DNA of 64,000 nucleotides from Terriglobales bacterium (GTDB lineage: Bacteria; Acidobacteriota; Terriglobia; Terriglobales; Acidobacteriaceae): the NCBI GenBank assembly GCA_025936825.1, contig JAICSO010000013.1, positions 88,226-152,225 on the forward strand, in the 5' to 3' direction. Both the position numbers and the translations under genes were made by a program. The notes under the pieces are model-generated. The model was not told the origin of the DNA. It ran no database searches and saw only the letters and a program-made list of their open reading frames with translations. Below, one piece after another: positions 1 to 9,400 of the stretch. Every line of letters starts with the position of its first letter. Position 1 is the first letter of the stretch.

Positions 1-1
1 C

Positions 2-625
2 ACCAACGATCTGAAGTTTGCGATGCAACGAAGCTTTGAGAGCGGTTCCGAGTACTATACGTTGGCTTACGTGCCTCCAAACGGCACTGACTCTAAGTAT
101 CACCGCATCGAAATACGATTTAGCCGTTCAGGCTTCAGCGGTGAACATCGCAAAGGATATTTCGCGTTTCCGATCAAACAGTCGAACGAAGGCGGGAGCG
201 AGTTTGCCGCGGCGGTTCGACCCGCGGCGCCAGTTCTGAACCGCTTGCATCTGAAGGCGCGTCTGCAATCGCCCGCCTCGAGGCACCCCAACACCGTCGT
301 CGAATGCACAATCAGCCCGGAAGATTTGACCTTTGCAGACCAGCCGAACAATCGTAAGGTAGTACGGCTGAACCTGCTTACGGTGGCGTGGGATAAATAT
401 CTGAATACCGTTAGCCAAATTTCTAATACCGTCGAACTACAGTTCTCTCCTGAACAGTATGCGCGCGTGTTGCGCGACGGGATTACAACGCGTCAGGAGA
501 TGCGTTTAACCAAGCCGGGCCGATACCACATACGTACGGCTGTGATGGACGATGCAAACCACCGCATTGGCTCGCTCGAGATTCCGATTGAGATCTCGTC
601 CAATGCAAAGCTGGCGAAAAAGTAG
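2..625 (+). CDS. VWFA-related acidobacterial protein, C-terminal part
   Basis: The reading frame is open from base 2, so the start lies outside the window. The first part (YYTLAY, then EHRKGYFAF near residues 45-53) matches the end of the VWFA-related domain seen in the gene at 2992-4767, where a similar SFYEIAYYP...YRQGYYA stretch occurs. The remaining ~150 residues look like the beta-rich C-terminal domain of these secreted proteins. The von Willebrand A fold itself must lie upstream. Family members are generally exported and of unknown role. Family assignment is fairly sure; function is not known. Confidence 0.75.
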   Translation, partial: TNDLKFAMQRSFESGSEYYTLAYVPPNGTDSKYHRIEIRFSRSGFSGEHRKGYFAFPIKQSNEGGSEFAAAVRPAAPVLNRLHLKARLQSPASRHPNTVVECTISPEDLTFADQPNNRKVVRLNLLTVAWDKYLNTVSQISNTVELQFSPEQYARVLRDGITTRQEMRLTKPGRYHIRTAVMDDANHRIGSLEIPIEISSNAKLAKK

Positions 626-648
626 GGCCCTCTTTGCCGAACAGACCG

Positions 649-1971
649 CTAGGCGCTGGCCTTGTCGGTGAGGGGGAGGGAATCGATGCCAGCGGAATCC
701 AGTTCGAGTTGTTCTTGTCCGCTCAAGGCACTCACTTTCCCACGATAATTCTTGAGGTGTGTGGTGGCTTTATCGAACGCTTCCTGAGCTTTGTCGAGGC
801 TCTTTCCGACGTTCTCGAACTGGTTCTGGAAATGATCGAACGATTTCTGCGCCTTGGCCAGTTCCTGGCGGCTTTTCTCGAACCGGCTTGCGACCTCGTA
901 CCACTTGTGCACGAGCGCGATTGTTTGCAGAGTCATTAGCAGCGTATTCGGCGAAACCGGGAAAACATGTTGCCCATTTAGCCAGTCAGCCAGTTCACGG
1001 TTGCGTACAGCTTCCATGTATAGCGTCTCACTCGGTAGATACATCAGAGCGATTTCCGTGGTTCCATGTTCCGGTTGAATGTACACCTTGATGCGCTTTG
1101 CCTCGGCTTTCATGACCCGCACGAATTCATCGCGCGCGATTTCCAACTGCGCTTCCGTGCTCTCTTCAAAGAATGCCAACACTTGTTCGCGCGGGAACTT
1201 GGCGTCAATGGGCAGGCGGCGATCAGGGAAGTTGATCATGGCATCCACACGCCCGCCCCCATTCACCGAGCACTGCATTTCGAACATATGGGCGGGCAGG
1301 AAATCCGAGAGAAGGCGCTCCAGGCTCGCTTCACCGAACTGTCCGCGAAGGTGTGGAAGCTTGAGCAGATTGTTGAGATCGTTGATCGAGTGCCCGAGTG
1401 CCCCCACTTCGCGCAGTTGCTCTTCGGCGGCCCGCAGGTGCTGTTGTACTTTTTCGAACTGCGCAAAACCTTCTTTAATATTTTGATCGAGCTTCGACTG
1501 AACTTGCTCGGTGATCGCCAGCAGCTTGGCATCGACTCGCTCGCGAATGGATTCCAGGCTTTCGCCGGTCTGCTGATTGAGGCGTGCGAACTCAGACTTC
1601 AGAGATTCGGTGGTCAAAGCCAGAGAATTGGTCAGTTCTGACCGGGTTTCACCGAGTCTTTCCGCTTGTTCCCGGCGTCCCGCGGCCATCTGGTTTTCCA
1701 CCGCTCGACGAATTTCGCCGAACCCACCATTTAGCCGGTCCGAAACCTCCTGGCGCAAGTCGCCCTTAGTTTGCTCAAGGCGTGAAGCGAGGTCCGCCGT
1801 AGCCGCGGAAAACTGCTGGGTCAGGGCCTGTTGTAACCCGTCGGAACGCTGAGCAAGTCCTTTCAGCGCAGCGGCTTGTGAGCCGCCGGAACGTTGGTAC
1901 ACCACCAGCCACAGAAGTAGGACGACATTGACGGCAAGAAGCAGGCCAAGCAGCAGCGGGAGAGAGGCCAA
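649..1971 (-). CDS. rmuC: RmuC family DNA recombination protein
   Basis: A 440-residue protein with one N-terminal membrane helix (residues ~3-25), a long coiled coil rich in Gln, Glu and Arg (~35-200), and the RmuC nuclease-like core (~210-400) with motifs such as RGQFGEASLERLL, LPIDAKFPRE and SPNTLLMTL. RmuC is known in E. coli to limit inversions between short inverted repeats, and is related to restriction-endonuclease folds. It probably sits on the inner face of the membrane. A -35/-10 pair lies just upstream on the minus strand. Length is normal for the family. Confidence 0.93.
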   Translation of the reverse strand: MASLPLLLGLLLAVNVVLLLWLVVYQRSGGSQAAALKGLAQRSDGLQQALTQQFSAATADLASRLEQTKGDLRQEVSDRLNGGFGEIRRAVENQMAAGRREQAERLGETRSELTNSLALTTESLKSEFARLNQQTGESLESIRERVDAKLLAITEQVQSKLDQNIKEGFAQFEKVQQHLRAAEEQLREVGALGHSINDLNNLLKLPHLRGQFGEASLERLLSDFLPAHMFEMQCSVNGGGRVDAMINFPDRRLPIDAKFPREQVLAFFEESTEAQLEIARDEFVRVMKAEAKRIKVYIQPEHGTTEIALMYLPSETLYMEAVRNRELADWLNGQHVFPVSPNTLLMTLQTIALVHKWYEVASRFEKSRQELAKAQKSFDHFQNQFENVGKSLDKAQEAFDKATTHLKNYRGKVSALSGQEQLELDSAGIDSLPLTDKASA

Positions 1972-2006
1972 TCGGTAATATCTCCGGTGTAATCGTGCTC
2001 AGCCCG

Positions 2007-2034
2007 ATTGTAGAGACTATTCTTTTTGAAGCAA
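2007..2034 (-). promoter_or_regulatory. sigma70-type promoter for rmuC
   Basis: Read on the minus strand, TTGCTT (2034-2029) and TACAAT (2012-2007) are separated by 16 bases. The start codon follows about 35 bases beyond the -10 box. This is a motif match only. Confidence 0.5.
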
Positions 2035-2120
2035 AGCAGTTTCTCCCGGGGGCATCTGGAATGTAGGCATGGGCATCTGAAACGCCCGTTGGACGGGGTT
2101 TTCAGCTACTCACGAGCGCA

Positions 2121-2972
2121 ATGTTCCTGGTCCTCATTACCGCGATCTCCCTGCATTTAGCCCCTGGCGCAGCTTTGCCCAAGGGGGCAGCTCCGGATAC
2201 CGCTCCGCAAAGCTCGTGGCAGCAGGTCGCGCCTGATTCTGCCCCGGCATTCGAGAGCGATGCCGAGCACCAGTTGCTGGATATGGCCAACGCGGATCGC
2301 GCGCGCGCAGGACTGCCGCCGCTCAAAATGGATGATGGCCTGGTCCGTGCTGCTAGAGCCCATGCGATCAAGATGGCCGCCCAGGAGCAACTCTCGCATC
2401 AGTTTTCTGGAGAACCGGCCCTCGGCGAACGCATTTCTGCAAATTCAGCACTTCACCTCGATCGCGAAGGGGAAAACGTCGCCCTGGCTCCCGATGCCGA
2501 AGGTGCGCATCATGCCCTGATGACATCGCCGCCGCACCGCGACAACCTGCTCAGTCCAAATTTCAATGTGGCTGGGATTGGCGTGGTCCGGAAGGGGGCA
2601 CAGATCTACGTGGCGCAGGATTTTGGCGACAGTATTGCCACCGTTTCCCTTCAGAAAGCGGAAGAGCTGGTGGCCGAGAGTGTGGAACAATTACGCTCGC
2701 AAGCGCATATGCCGCGCCTGGCTCGCATGAGCAGTCGTTCCACGGAAGCTAGCGCTTGCGCAATGGCCCAGGCTGATTCGCTCAGCGCCGCGGTCCCTCC
2801 ATCCGGAGCGTATACGCTGCGCTATACCAGCATGCAGCCGGAGCAATTGCCGTCGAACATTTCCAAAGTGATTGCCCAGCGCGGGCTCAAAACCTACTCC
2901 GCCGGCACCTGTTACGCTCGCACCCAGAAGTATCCCAACGGGGCCTACTGGGTTGTGCTTATCTTCTACTAA
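2121..2972 (+). CDS. secreted CAP (SCP/PR1-like) domain protein
   Basis: A 283-residue protein with a short hydrophobic N-terminus (residues ~1-18) that looks like a signal peptide. A CAP domain follows (~45-165): LLDMANADRARAGL opens it, then HAIKMA, LSHQFSG, GENVA and SPPHRDNLLSPNF, the usual CAP signatures including the histidines of the cavity. The C-terminal ~110 residues are not recognised and contain a pair of Cys. Bacterial CAP proteins are extracytoplasmic and mostly of unknown substrate. It stands alone between two convergently oriented minus-strand genes. The ATG at 2121 has only a weak ribosome binding site. Confidence 0.85.
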   Translation: MFLVLITAISLHLAPGAALPKGAAPDTAPQSSWQQVAPDSAPAFESDAEHQLLDMANADRARAGLPPLKMDDGLVRAARAHAIKMAAQEQLSHQFSGEPALGERISANSALHLDREGENVALAPDAEGAHHALMTSPPHRDNLLSPNFNVAGIGVVRKGAQIYVAQDFGDSIATVSLQKAEELVAESVEQLRSQAHMPRLARMSSRSTEASACAMAQADSLSAAVPPSGAYTLRYTSMQPEQLPSNISKVIAQRGLKTYSAGTCYARTQKYPNGAYWVVLIFY

Positions 2973-2991
2973 GCCTTCCTCTAAAACTTGC

Positions 2992-4767
2992 CTAGTGTGG
3001 TGCGGTTTGCGTTTGATTGCTTCCGGCCGGCGCAATTGTCGCGAGCGGGGCGCGATCTCCCAGCTTGATGTTGATCGACCCTATCCTTCCGCTTGGGACA
3101 TCTCTCACCAGTAGTCGTACCGCAGCAGGCTGTGGACCGGGAATTGAGACCGTGTGAGGCAATCCATTCTTCAAAAGAGAATCGTATTCCGGTTGCGTGA
3201 ATTCGTGATGGATGTCTTCGCTCATTAACTGCTGGGCCCAGCCCTTGCTGTTAAAAGTACAAGCTGCGATGGTAAAGTTCAGGTCCCGACCACCCTTGTT
3301 TGTTTCCGGAGCGGTAAGCGCAGAAGTATTGATCGTCATGTAGAACTTGACGCTGTCCGGCGAGTCGGCAGGAAGGCGCTTCGCGAATAAGAAGATCGAA
3401 GTCGCGTCCAGGTAATCCTCGCACGCAGCCTGTCGTAGCTCATTTTTCTGATCCTGAGGACCTTCGGATGCGGCGTAATAACCTTGCCGGTAGGTGAGGT
3501 GCAATCCATCCTGCCGGGTTTTAACGATGACTTTCCTGTACTCACCATTCCAGTTTTGCGAGTCGGGGTAGTAGGCAATTTCGTAGAACGAACTGCTGTC
3601 GTCCATTGCCTTTTGGACGCAATCCCCCAGATCGTTGTCACCCGTACAGACGCGGCCGCCGGTCCCGTCCGCTATCACCTCCATAGTGTCTTGTTCGCTG
3701 CTGCGCATATTGACTTCACGTTGGATCGCGCGCTGGGCTCCCGACGCGGAAACATCGCGCGGGCGAGTCCCGGCTTCAAAGAACGAAAAACCCTGCACGC
3801 CGGCCGGATTGATGGGATAGACGGCGATTTTAGCCTCGCTAAGAGCGCTGGACATTCTTTTCAGAACGGTCCAATAGTCGCGCGGTACATTATCGGCGTC
3901 GTTGATCGCAATGGGAAAGCCTGTCGATATCCAAAGCAAATTTTTTCGACCGGGATAGCCAGACAGGCGACGCCCGAGGGTTGTCAATGCCTCGATCGTC
4001 TCGCGAATACGTAAGTCCATATCGGAGGCGTAGAGTTCTCGCTCAAAGCGTGACACAGCCGCGAGTAATTGTGGTGATACTTGTACGTTCCCGGCATTCA
4101 TCGAAGCGAGTTGTGCCGACATCGTGTCAGGATCATCGTCGGGATCGAGTGTTGCTACATTTTGTCCCGCCGGATTATTGATAGTTGACAGCGCAGTCTG
4201 TAAAAGTTTTGGATCGCTGGTGAAATCCTGGACCATGCGGAGTTTGTGTCCAAACAAGAAGACTGCGACAGGAATATTTTTCGGCAACGATCGCAACATC
4301 TTCAACATCTGAACGTGGACTTGCATCTGGTGCTTAACGTCGGTATTCAGGCCATCCACTAAGAAGATGGTGGGTGGCACTGGTTCTTTCTGCAGCGTTA
4401 TGAGGTTGGTATAGATGCCGGCCGGTATCTGTAATTCCGAGGGAAGCTGGCCTGCGAGGTCGGACATGCGAACCTCTCGGAAGGACGCGATCTTTTGTTC
4501 ATACTTCTGCTTTCCGCGGCTTCGTGCTTGTTCGAAGATTTGAAAATCGCCGGCTTTCAGACCGGTCAGGTGATTACCCTTTCGGTCTTTTGCGACGACC
4601 TCAAGGGTTACCATGCGCGCGGATGCCCTGAAGGTCGTAACTGGCTCGGAACGTTCAGTCACACTGGCAGCCGGGGACTGCGATTGTGCCACTAATCGCG
4701 AAACAGCAAGCACAGTGAGAAGGAGAAGAGTGATAATTCTGTAAAGAGTAAGTGAGCTGCGAATCAT
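2992..4767 (-). CDS. VWFA-related acidobacterial domain protein
   Basis: A 591-residue secreted protein with a signal peptide (residues ~9-27). After a beta-rich segment (VTLEVVAKDRKGNHLTGL, ~52-70) comes a von Willebrand A-like fold (~130-390). The metal-site motif is degenerate: DGLNT replaces DxSxS. The domain ends in the family hallmark YRQGYYAA; a C-terminal beta domain follows. The start is supported by a GAGG ribosome site five bases before the ATG. Such proteins are greatly expanded in Acidobacteriota; none has a clear function that I know of. The one-sided loss of MIDAS residues argues for a binding or structural role. Confidence 0.85.
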   Translation of the reverse strand: MIRSSLTLYRIITLLLLTVLAVSRLVAQSQSPAASVTERSEPVTTFRASARMVTLEVVAKDRKGNHLTGLKAGDFQIFEQARSRGKQKYEQKIASFREVRMSDLAGQLPSELQIPAGIYTNLITLQKEPVPPTIFLVDGLNTDVKHQMQVHVQMLKMLRSLPKNIPVAVFLFGHKLRMVQDFTSDPKLLQTALSTINNPAGQNVATLDPDDDPDTMSAQLASMNAGNVQVSPQLLAAVSRFERELYASDMDLRIRETIEALTTLGRRLSGYPGRKNLLWISTGFPIAINDADNVPRDYWTVLKRMSSALSEAKIAVYPINPAGVQGFSFFEAGTRPRDVSASGAQRAIQREVNMRSSEQDTMEVIADGTGGRVCTGDNDLGDCVQKAMDDSSSFYEIAYYPDSQNWNGEYRKVIVKTRQDGLHLTYRQGYYAASEGPQDQKNELRQAACEDYLDATSIFLFAKRLPADSPDSVKFYMTINTSALTAPETNKGGRDLNFTIAACTFNSKGWAQQLMSEDIHHEFTQPEYDSLLKNGLPHTVSIPGPQPAAVRLLVRDVPSGRIGSINIKLGDRAPLATIAPAGSNQTQTAPH

Positions 4768-4935
4768 CGAGACCTCATGCAGAAACAGCCGTAGATACAG
4801 TACGTCACCTTTGCCGGTGCCTAACTATACTATGGCTGCTTCACTCGAACCGAGACCAAACCAGTGGCGTCGGCGAAACATCTCAAACGATTACCAGCAA
4901 CTTTATCCGCGTGGGGGAGCGAGTTCCAGCTGGGA

Positions 4936-5208
4936 TTACTCCGCCGTGGTCGGGTCGATGATGGTCTTCACTTCGGAAATCCGGTTGGCGGGGAATCCGC
5001 CTTGCTGCGCATGCTCGCGCACCATGGCCTCGTTCGGGGCGCGGTAGACGCAATAAATCTTGTCCTCTGTTACGAAGCTTTCGATCCACTGAATCTGTGG
5101 CCCAAGGTTATTGAGCACGCCACAGGATTTCTGCGAGATCGCGTGCAGTTGATCCTTCGAAAGTTTGCCTGCCCCAGGTATTTCGCGCTCAATGACGTAT
5201 TTCGGCAT
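4936..5208 (-). CDS. DUF4242 (SCO4226-like) small protein
   Basis: A 90-residue protein starting MPKYVIEREIPGAG, typical of DUF4242, whose actinobacterial member SCO4226 is a nickel-binding ferredoxin-fold protein. The start at 5208 is chosen because GGAGGGG precedes it at good spacing; the longer frame to 5316 would overlap the next gene and add unrelated sequence. The central Cys (SCGVLN) and late His (REHAQQGGFPA) are potential metal ligands. It lies 61 bases downstream of the HD-GYP regulator on the same strand, so co-transcription is possible. Cellular role unknown. Confidence 0.8.
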   Translation of the reverse strand: MPKYVIEREIPGAGKLSKDQLHAISQKSCGVLNNLGPQIQWIESFVTEDKIYCVYRAPNEAMVREHAQQGGFPANRISEVKTIIDPTTAE

Positions 5209-5269
5209 AAACCCCTCCGCGTTGCTGGAGCACAGGCTAACAACGGTCAGGGGACTCTGGCAAGTGGGG

Positions 5270-6361
5270 CTAGCTTTTGCCGGCGGCAGAGTAAGCGAAC
5301 CGGTGAATCTGTTCATCGATGCCCTTGCGGAGGTCGTCCCAGATATTCTCGGGCATTTGCAGGAAAGTCGTTACCACTTGGGGATCGAACTGGCGTCCTG
5401 ACCAGCGTTGAATCTCATCCCGCGCAACTTCGAAGGGCAGCTTTGCGCGATAAGGGCGATCGGAAGTCATTGCATCCAGCGTGTCAGCCACAGAGAAAAT
5501 TCTGGCTCCCAGCGGAATCTGGTCGCCCTTAAGCCCGCGCGGATAACCTGTCCCGTCGTACTTTTCCTGGTGAGCGTAGACGATTTCTGATGCTTCGGTG
5601 AGGAAGGGAATACGCTTTAGAATCTGGTAGCCACGGTAGCAGTGCTCCTGCATGATCGCGATTTCTTCCGTGTCGAGAGCCCCCGGCTTGCGCAGGATCG
5701 CATCGGGGATGGCCATCTTCCCGATATCGTGCAGGAATGCGCCGCGGGCAATTACGCGAATCTGGTCGGCCGAAAGTCCCATGGCGCGAGCGATGGCGAT
5801 CGTGAAAGCGGTAACGCGCTTGGAGTGGCCTTCCGTCTCCGCGTCCTTCAAGTCCAGCGCATTGCCGAGAGCCTCAAGCGTAATGTCGTAGGAGCGCTCG
5901 AGCGTGGTGATCGCCTGGCGCAACTGCTCGGTTCGGGCAGTCACCAGGGCTTCGAGATTCGTTTGATAAGCACGGTTTTCCAGCTTCAGGCGCCGGTTCT
6001 CGAGCGCGCGGCGCACCGTAGCCAGCAGTTGTTCGCGATCAAATGGCTTAAGCAGGTAATCGTAGGCGCCGTTGCGGATCGCATTGAGCGCAATGGAGAT
6101 ATCGTGCATGGCCGTAACCATGACAACGGGCATATCCGGAAAACGCTCTTTCGTAGCGGCCAGCAAGGCTTCACCATCCATGACCGGCATCATCATGTCG
6201 GAAAGCATCAGCTCAAATTCTTCGCCGGATTGCAGCAGGGCCAGCGCTTCTTTGCCGGACTGCGCCTGAGTGCACACGAAGCTCGACGACGTCAGCATGG
6301 AGGAGACGACCTCTCGGATCGAGTCTTCGTCGTCGACGATAAGAATTCGTTCGGCGGACAT
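5270..6361 (-). CDS. response regulator with HD-GYP domain
   Basis: A 363-residue RpfG-type protein: a receiver (residues ~5-120, acidic pocket D10/D11, phosphoacceptor D55, K105), a coiled linker (~120-160) and an HD-GYP domain (~165-340). The catalytic H211-D212 pair, H264 and the GYP triad (272-274) are intact, so it should hydrolyse cyclic di-GMP when active. It is divergent from the large sensor kinase at 6494, the most likely partner. It probably acts in the cytoplasm on c-di-GMP-controlled motility or surface life; the target is not visible here. Confidence 0.93.
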   Translation of the reverse strand: MSAERILIVDDEDSIREVVSSMLTSSSFVCTQAQSGKEALALLQSGEEFELMLSDMMMPVMDGEALLAATKERFPDMPVVMVTAMHDISIALNAIRNGAYDYLLKPFDREQLLATVRRALENRRLKLENRAYQTNLEALVTARTEQLRQAITTLERSYDITLEALGNALDLKDAETEGHSKRVTAFTIAIARAMGLSADQIRVIARGAFLHDIGKMAIPDAILRKPGALDTEEIAIMQEHCYRGYQILKRIPFLTEASEIVYAHQEKYDGTGYPRGLKGDQIPLGARIFSVADTLDAMTSDRPYRAKLPFEVARDEIQRWSGRQFDPQVVTTFLQMPENIWDDLRKGIDEQIHRFAYSAAGKS

Positions 6362-6493
6362 GGGCTGGCGCTACTAAGTGTATGGCGATTGTACCTGAAA
6401 GGCTTGATACCGAAAGTAACCAAATCTGGGGGATTCCTGCCTGGTTACCCGTCTTCGTCGTGCTAAAACGTTAGGAAACTAGCTGGTTTTCGC

Positions 6494-9400
6494 ATGAACT
6501 CGATCCTCTGGCGTGCGTGGGAGGGCCTCGCCGGCCTTGCCATGCCTAAACTGATGGCGCGCGAAATGGCTGTGCTGCTTATCCTGGCAGCCAGCCTATT
6601 GGTGTTTCGCACACTGCGTGAGCGCTGCCTGATGGTATGGATCGTGGGCTGGGTCGCTTATCTGGCTTCGCGCCACGCTCTCAACAATCCTGCCGATCCT
6701 TTCGCGGTACCTATTGGTCAAACCGAGTTCGTAATCGCCGTCAGTCTATTTGTTATCGGCGCAATCATCTATGCGAAAGCACGCAGCATCCTGACCCCGT
6801 TGGTCGCCATTTGTGCCGCGGTTGTAGTGTTCGCGGCCTTGCAAGGCTTCTATTGGCCTGGATTGCCAACGTTACGATTTGCGCTGGAACTCTCGTATCG
6901 CATTTTGACCTTCGGCGCCGCGATCGGATTGCTGCGGTACAGGCGCATGCGCCGGGAGATTGGTACATGGGTTCTCGCGGCAGGATTGACTCTGCTTCAC
7001 CTGGACTGGGCTCCACTGACGTCGCGTATCCCTGGCGAAAGCGGGATTCTGATCGACGTTCTGCTTGGCCTGGGGATGTTGTTGGTCATCCTTGACGAGG
7101 CCCGCCTGAAGAATCACCGCCTCGCCACCTTAAACGAGCTTTCGACGACGATCTCCGACGCCGCGCACGCCGGGTCGATGAACACCGCGGCTGCGTTGCA
7201 CCATTTGCGCAAGCTTATGGGCGCCGATGCCGCGTGGTTCCGTTTCATCAACGGACCGCGGCTTACGATCTTTCAGCATGTCGGCTTGTCTGACCAATTC
7301 CTTCAGGATCGCGCCGCGGTGAACACAAACGATCCTCTGGAAAAAATTCCGGCAGAAATGACGCCGGTCCTGCTGCCCAAGTCGAAATTTGGCGACCAGG
7401 CAGCCGTATTTCGCCGTGAACGGCTGCAGCAGCTTGTAGTGACGACCGTACCTGGACGCAAAGCCTTGGCTGGCACGCTCGTTTTGGGCAATCGCCGTGG
7501 CCGGTCTTATTCCCCGGATGAGAGAGAATTCCTGGTCACTTGCGCGCAACAGCTCGGGCTCGCCCTGGAGAACCTGCACCTCGTCGAAGAAATCCTCCGG
7601 TCACACCGGCAGTGGAGCAATACGTTCGAATCGATTCAAGATATCGTGCTGCTGCACGACGCAGAATTCCGCATCCTGAAAGCCAATCCTTCGCTGCTGG
7701 GCCGCCTCGGCAAATCGCAAGCGGAGGTCGTGGGCAAACTGTGCGAGGCGGTTCTCCCGAAGCAGGACACTGGTTGGGCGAATTGCCCATACTGCCGCGG
7801 ACAGGAAGACGGTTTCTACGAAGGGCTTGACCCATTCGGCGGCTTCTCGGTTGCTTCTACCTCCACCTACGTCGACCAGGGCACAAAGCAGAAAGCTACG
7901 ATCCACGTAGTTCGCGACATCACTGAACGCCGCGCAGCCGAAGAAAAGTACCGATCACTCTTCGAGCAGGTGCAGGAAGGCGTATTTGTCACAACGCCCG
8001 AGGGCAAGCTGCTCGATTGCAACGACGCCTTCGTTCGCATGCTCGGCTATGGAAGCCGTGAGGCCTTGCTCGGCCACAACGTCGACGCGGATTTTTATAC
8101 CTCAGCGCAGCAACGCAAGACCTTTCGTCAGGAGCTCGAAACCCACAACTTTGTGCGCGACTTCGAGGTCAGCCTGCGCCGCAAAGATGGATCGATGCTT
8201 ACCGCCGTGGAGAGCAGCTTCGCCTTCCGCGACGAGGCAGGCAAGATCGAGCGCTACCAGGGCTTCCTGCTCGACATCACGGAGAAGAAGCACGCCGAAG
8301 ACGAGATCCGCCGTCGCAACCGAGAGTTGAATGCCCTCAACGCGATGGCCGTGATCGCCACCCAGAGCTTCGATCTTGACGAGATTCTCAACCTCACGCT
8401 GCGCCAGGTGATTTCGTTGTTGGGCGCGGAAGCCGGCGCGGTTTACCTGGCAGAACCGGACCAGCGCTATCGTCGGCGCGCCAACTGGGGCCAGCGAATT
8501 ACTGACCGCAAGAGGCTTGGGGAAGTCGTGTTTTCAGATGGGCTGGGTGAGTTGGTAACACGCTCGCGCGCCGAAGTGCTGACGGACGAGTATCTGCCGC
8601 ATTTGCCGGAGAGTGTTCGCGAATTCATCGCGAACGCAAATGCAGGTTCGTCGATCTGGGTTGTGCTTTGGGGCAAGGACGATCCCGTTGGATTGATGGG
8701 AATCACGCGTGCCCAGCAGCAGGAATATACGCTCAACGACGAGAATCTCCTCGTCGCCATTGGCCGCCAACTTTCGACCACGGTCGAAAAGGTCCGGTTG
8801 TACGAAGAAACCTGCAAAGCATACGACGACTTGCGGCGCGCGCAGGAACAACTGCTGCAGAGCGAGAAGATGTCGGCCATCGGCCAACTTATTGCTGGTG
8901 TGGCGCACGAACTGAATAATCCGTTGACCGCCATCCTCGGCTATGCTCAGCTTCTCGAAGCGGAACCGCTGGACTCCAAGGCGAAGGAATTTACCAGCAA
9001 GATTTTCAAGCAGGGACAGCGCACTCATCGAGTGGTCCAGAACCTGCTTTCGTTTGCGCGCCAACGTGCGCCGCAAAAAGAAGAATTCAACGTGGTCGAA
9101 GTGCTGGAAGAGGCGCTACTGCTCCGCGACTACGATCTCAAAGTTGGGAACATCACGTTGGAGCGCGATTTTCAGGCTGGCCTGCCTGCCGTACTGGGAG
9201 ATCGCCATCAGTTGGAGCAAGTCTTCCTCAATATCGTGAACAACGGGCTCGACGCGATTACCGAGGATGAAGACAATCCGAAGAATGCCCGCCGCTTCCG
9301 CGTTCGAGGATTTACCCAGGACAACTGGGTGCACCTGGAATTCCAGGACTCAGGGCCGGGTATCAAGGAACCCACCCGTATTTTCGAACCTTTTTATACG

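Noticed and set aside
1066..1641. 191-codon plus-strand frame opposite rmuC
   Set aside because: Shadow frame; RmuC motifs are clear on the other strand.
5642..6466. 274-codon plus-strand frame opposite the HD-GYP gene
   Set aside because: Shadow of a well-supported minus-strand gene; no recognisable domain and no ribosome site.
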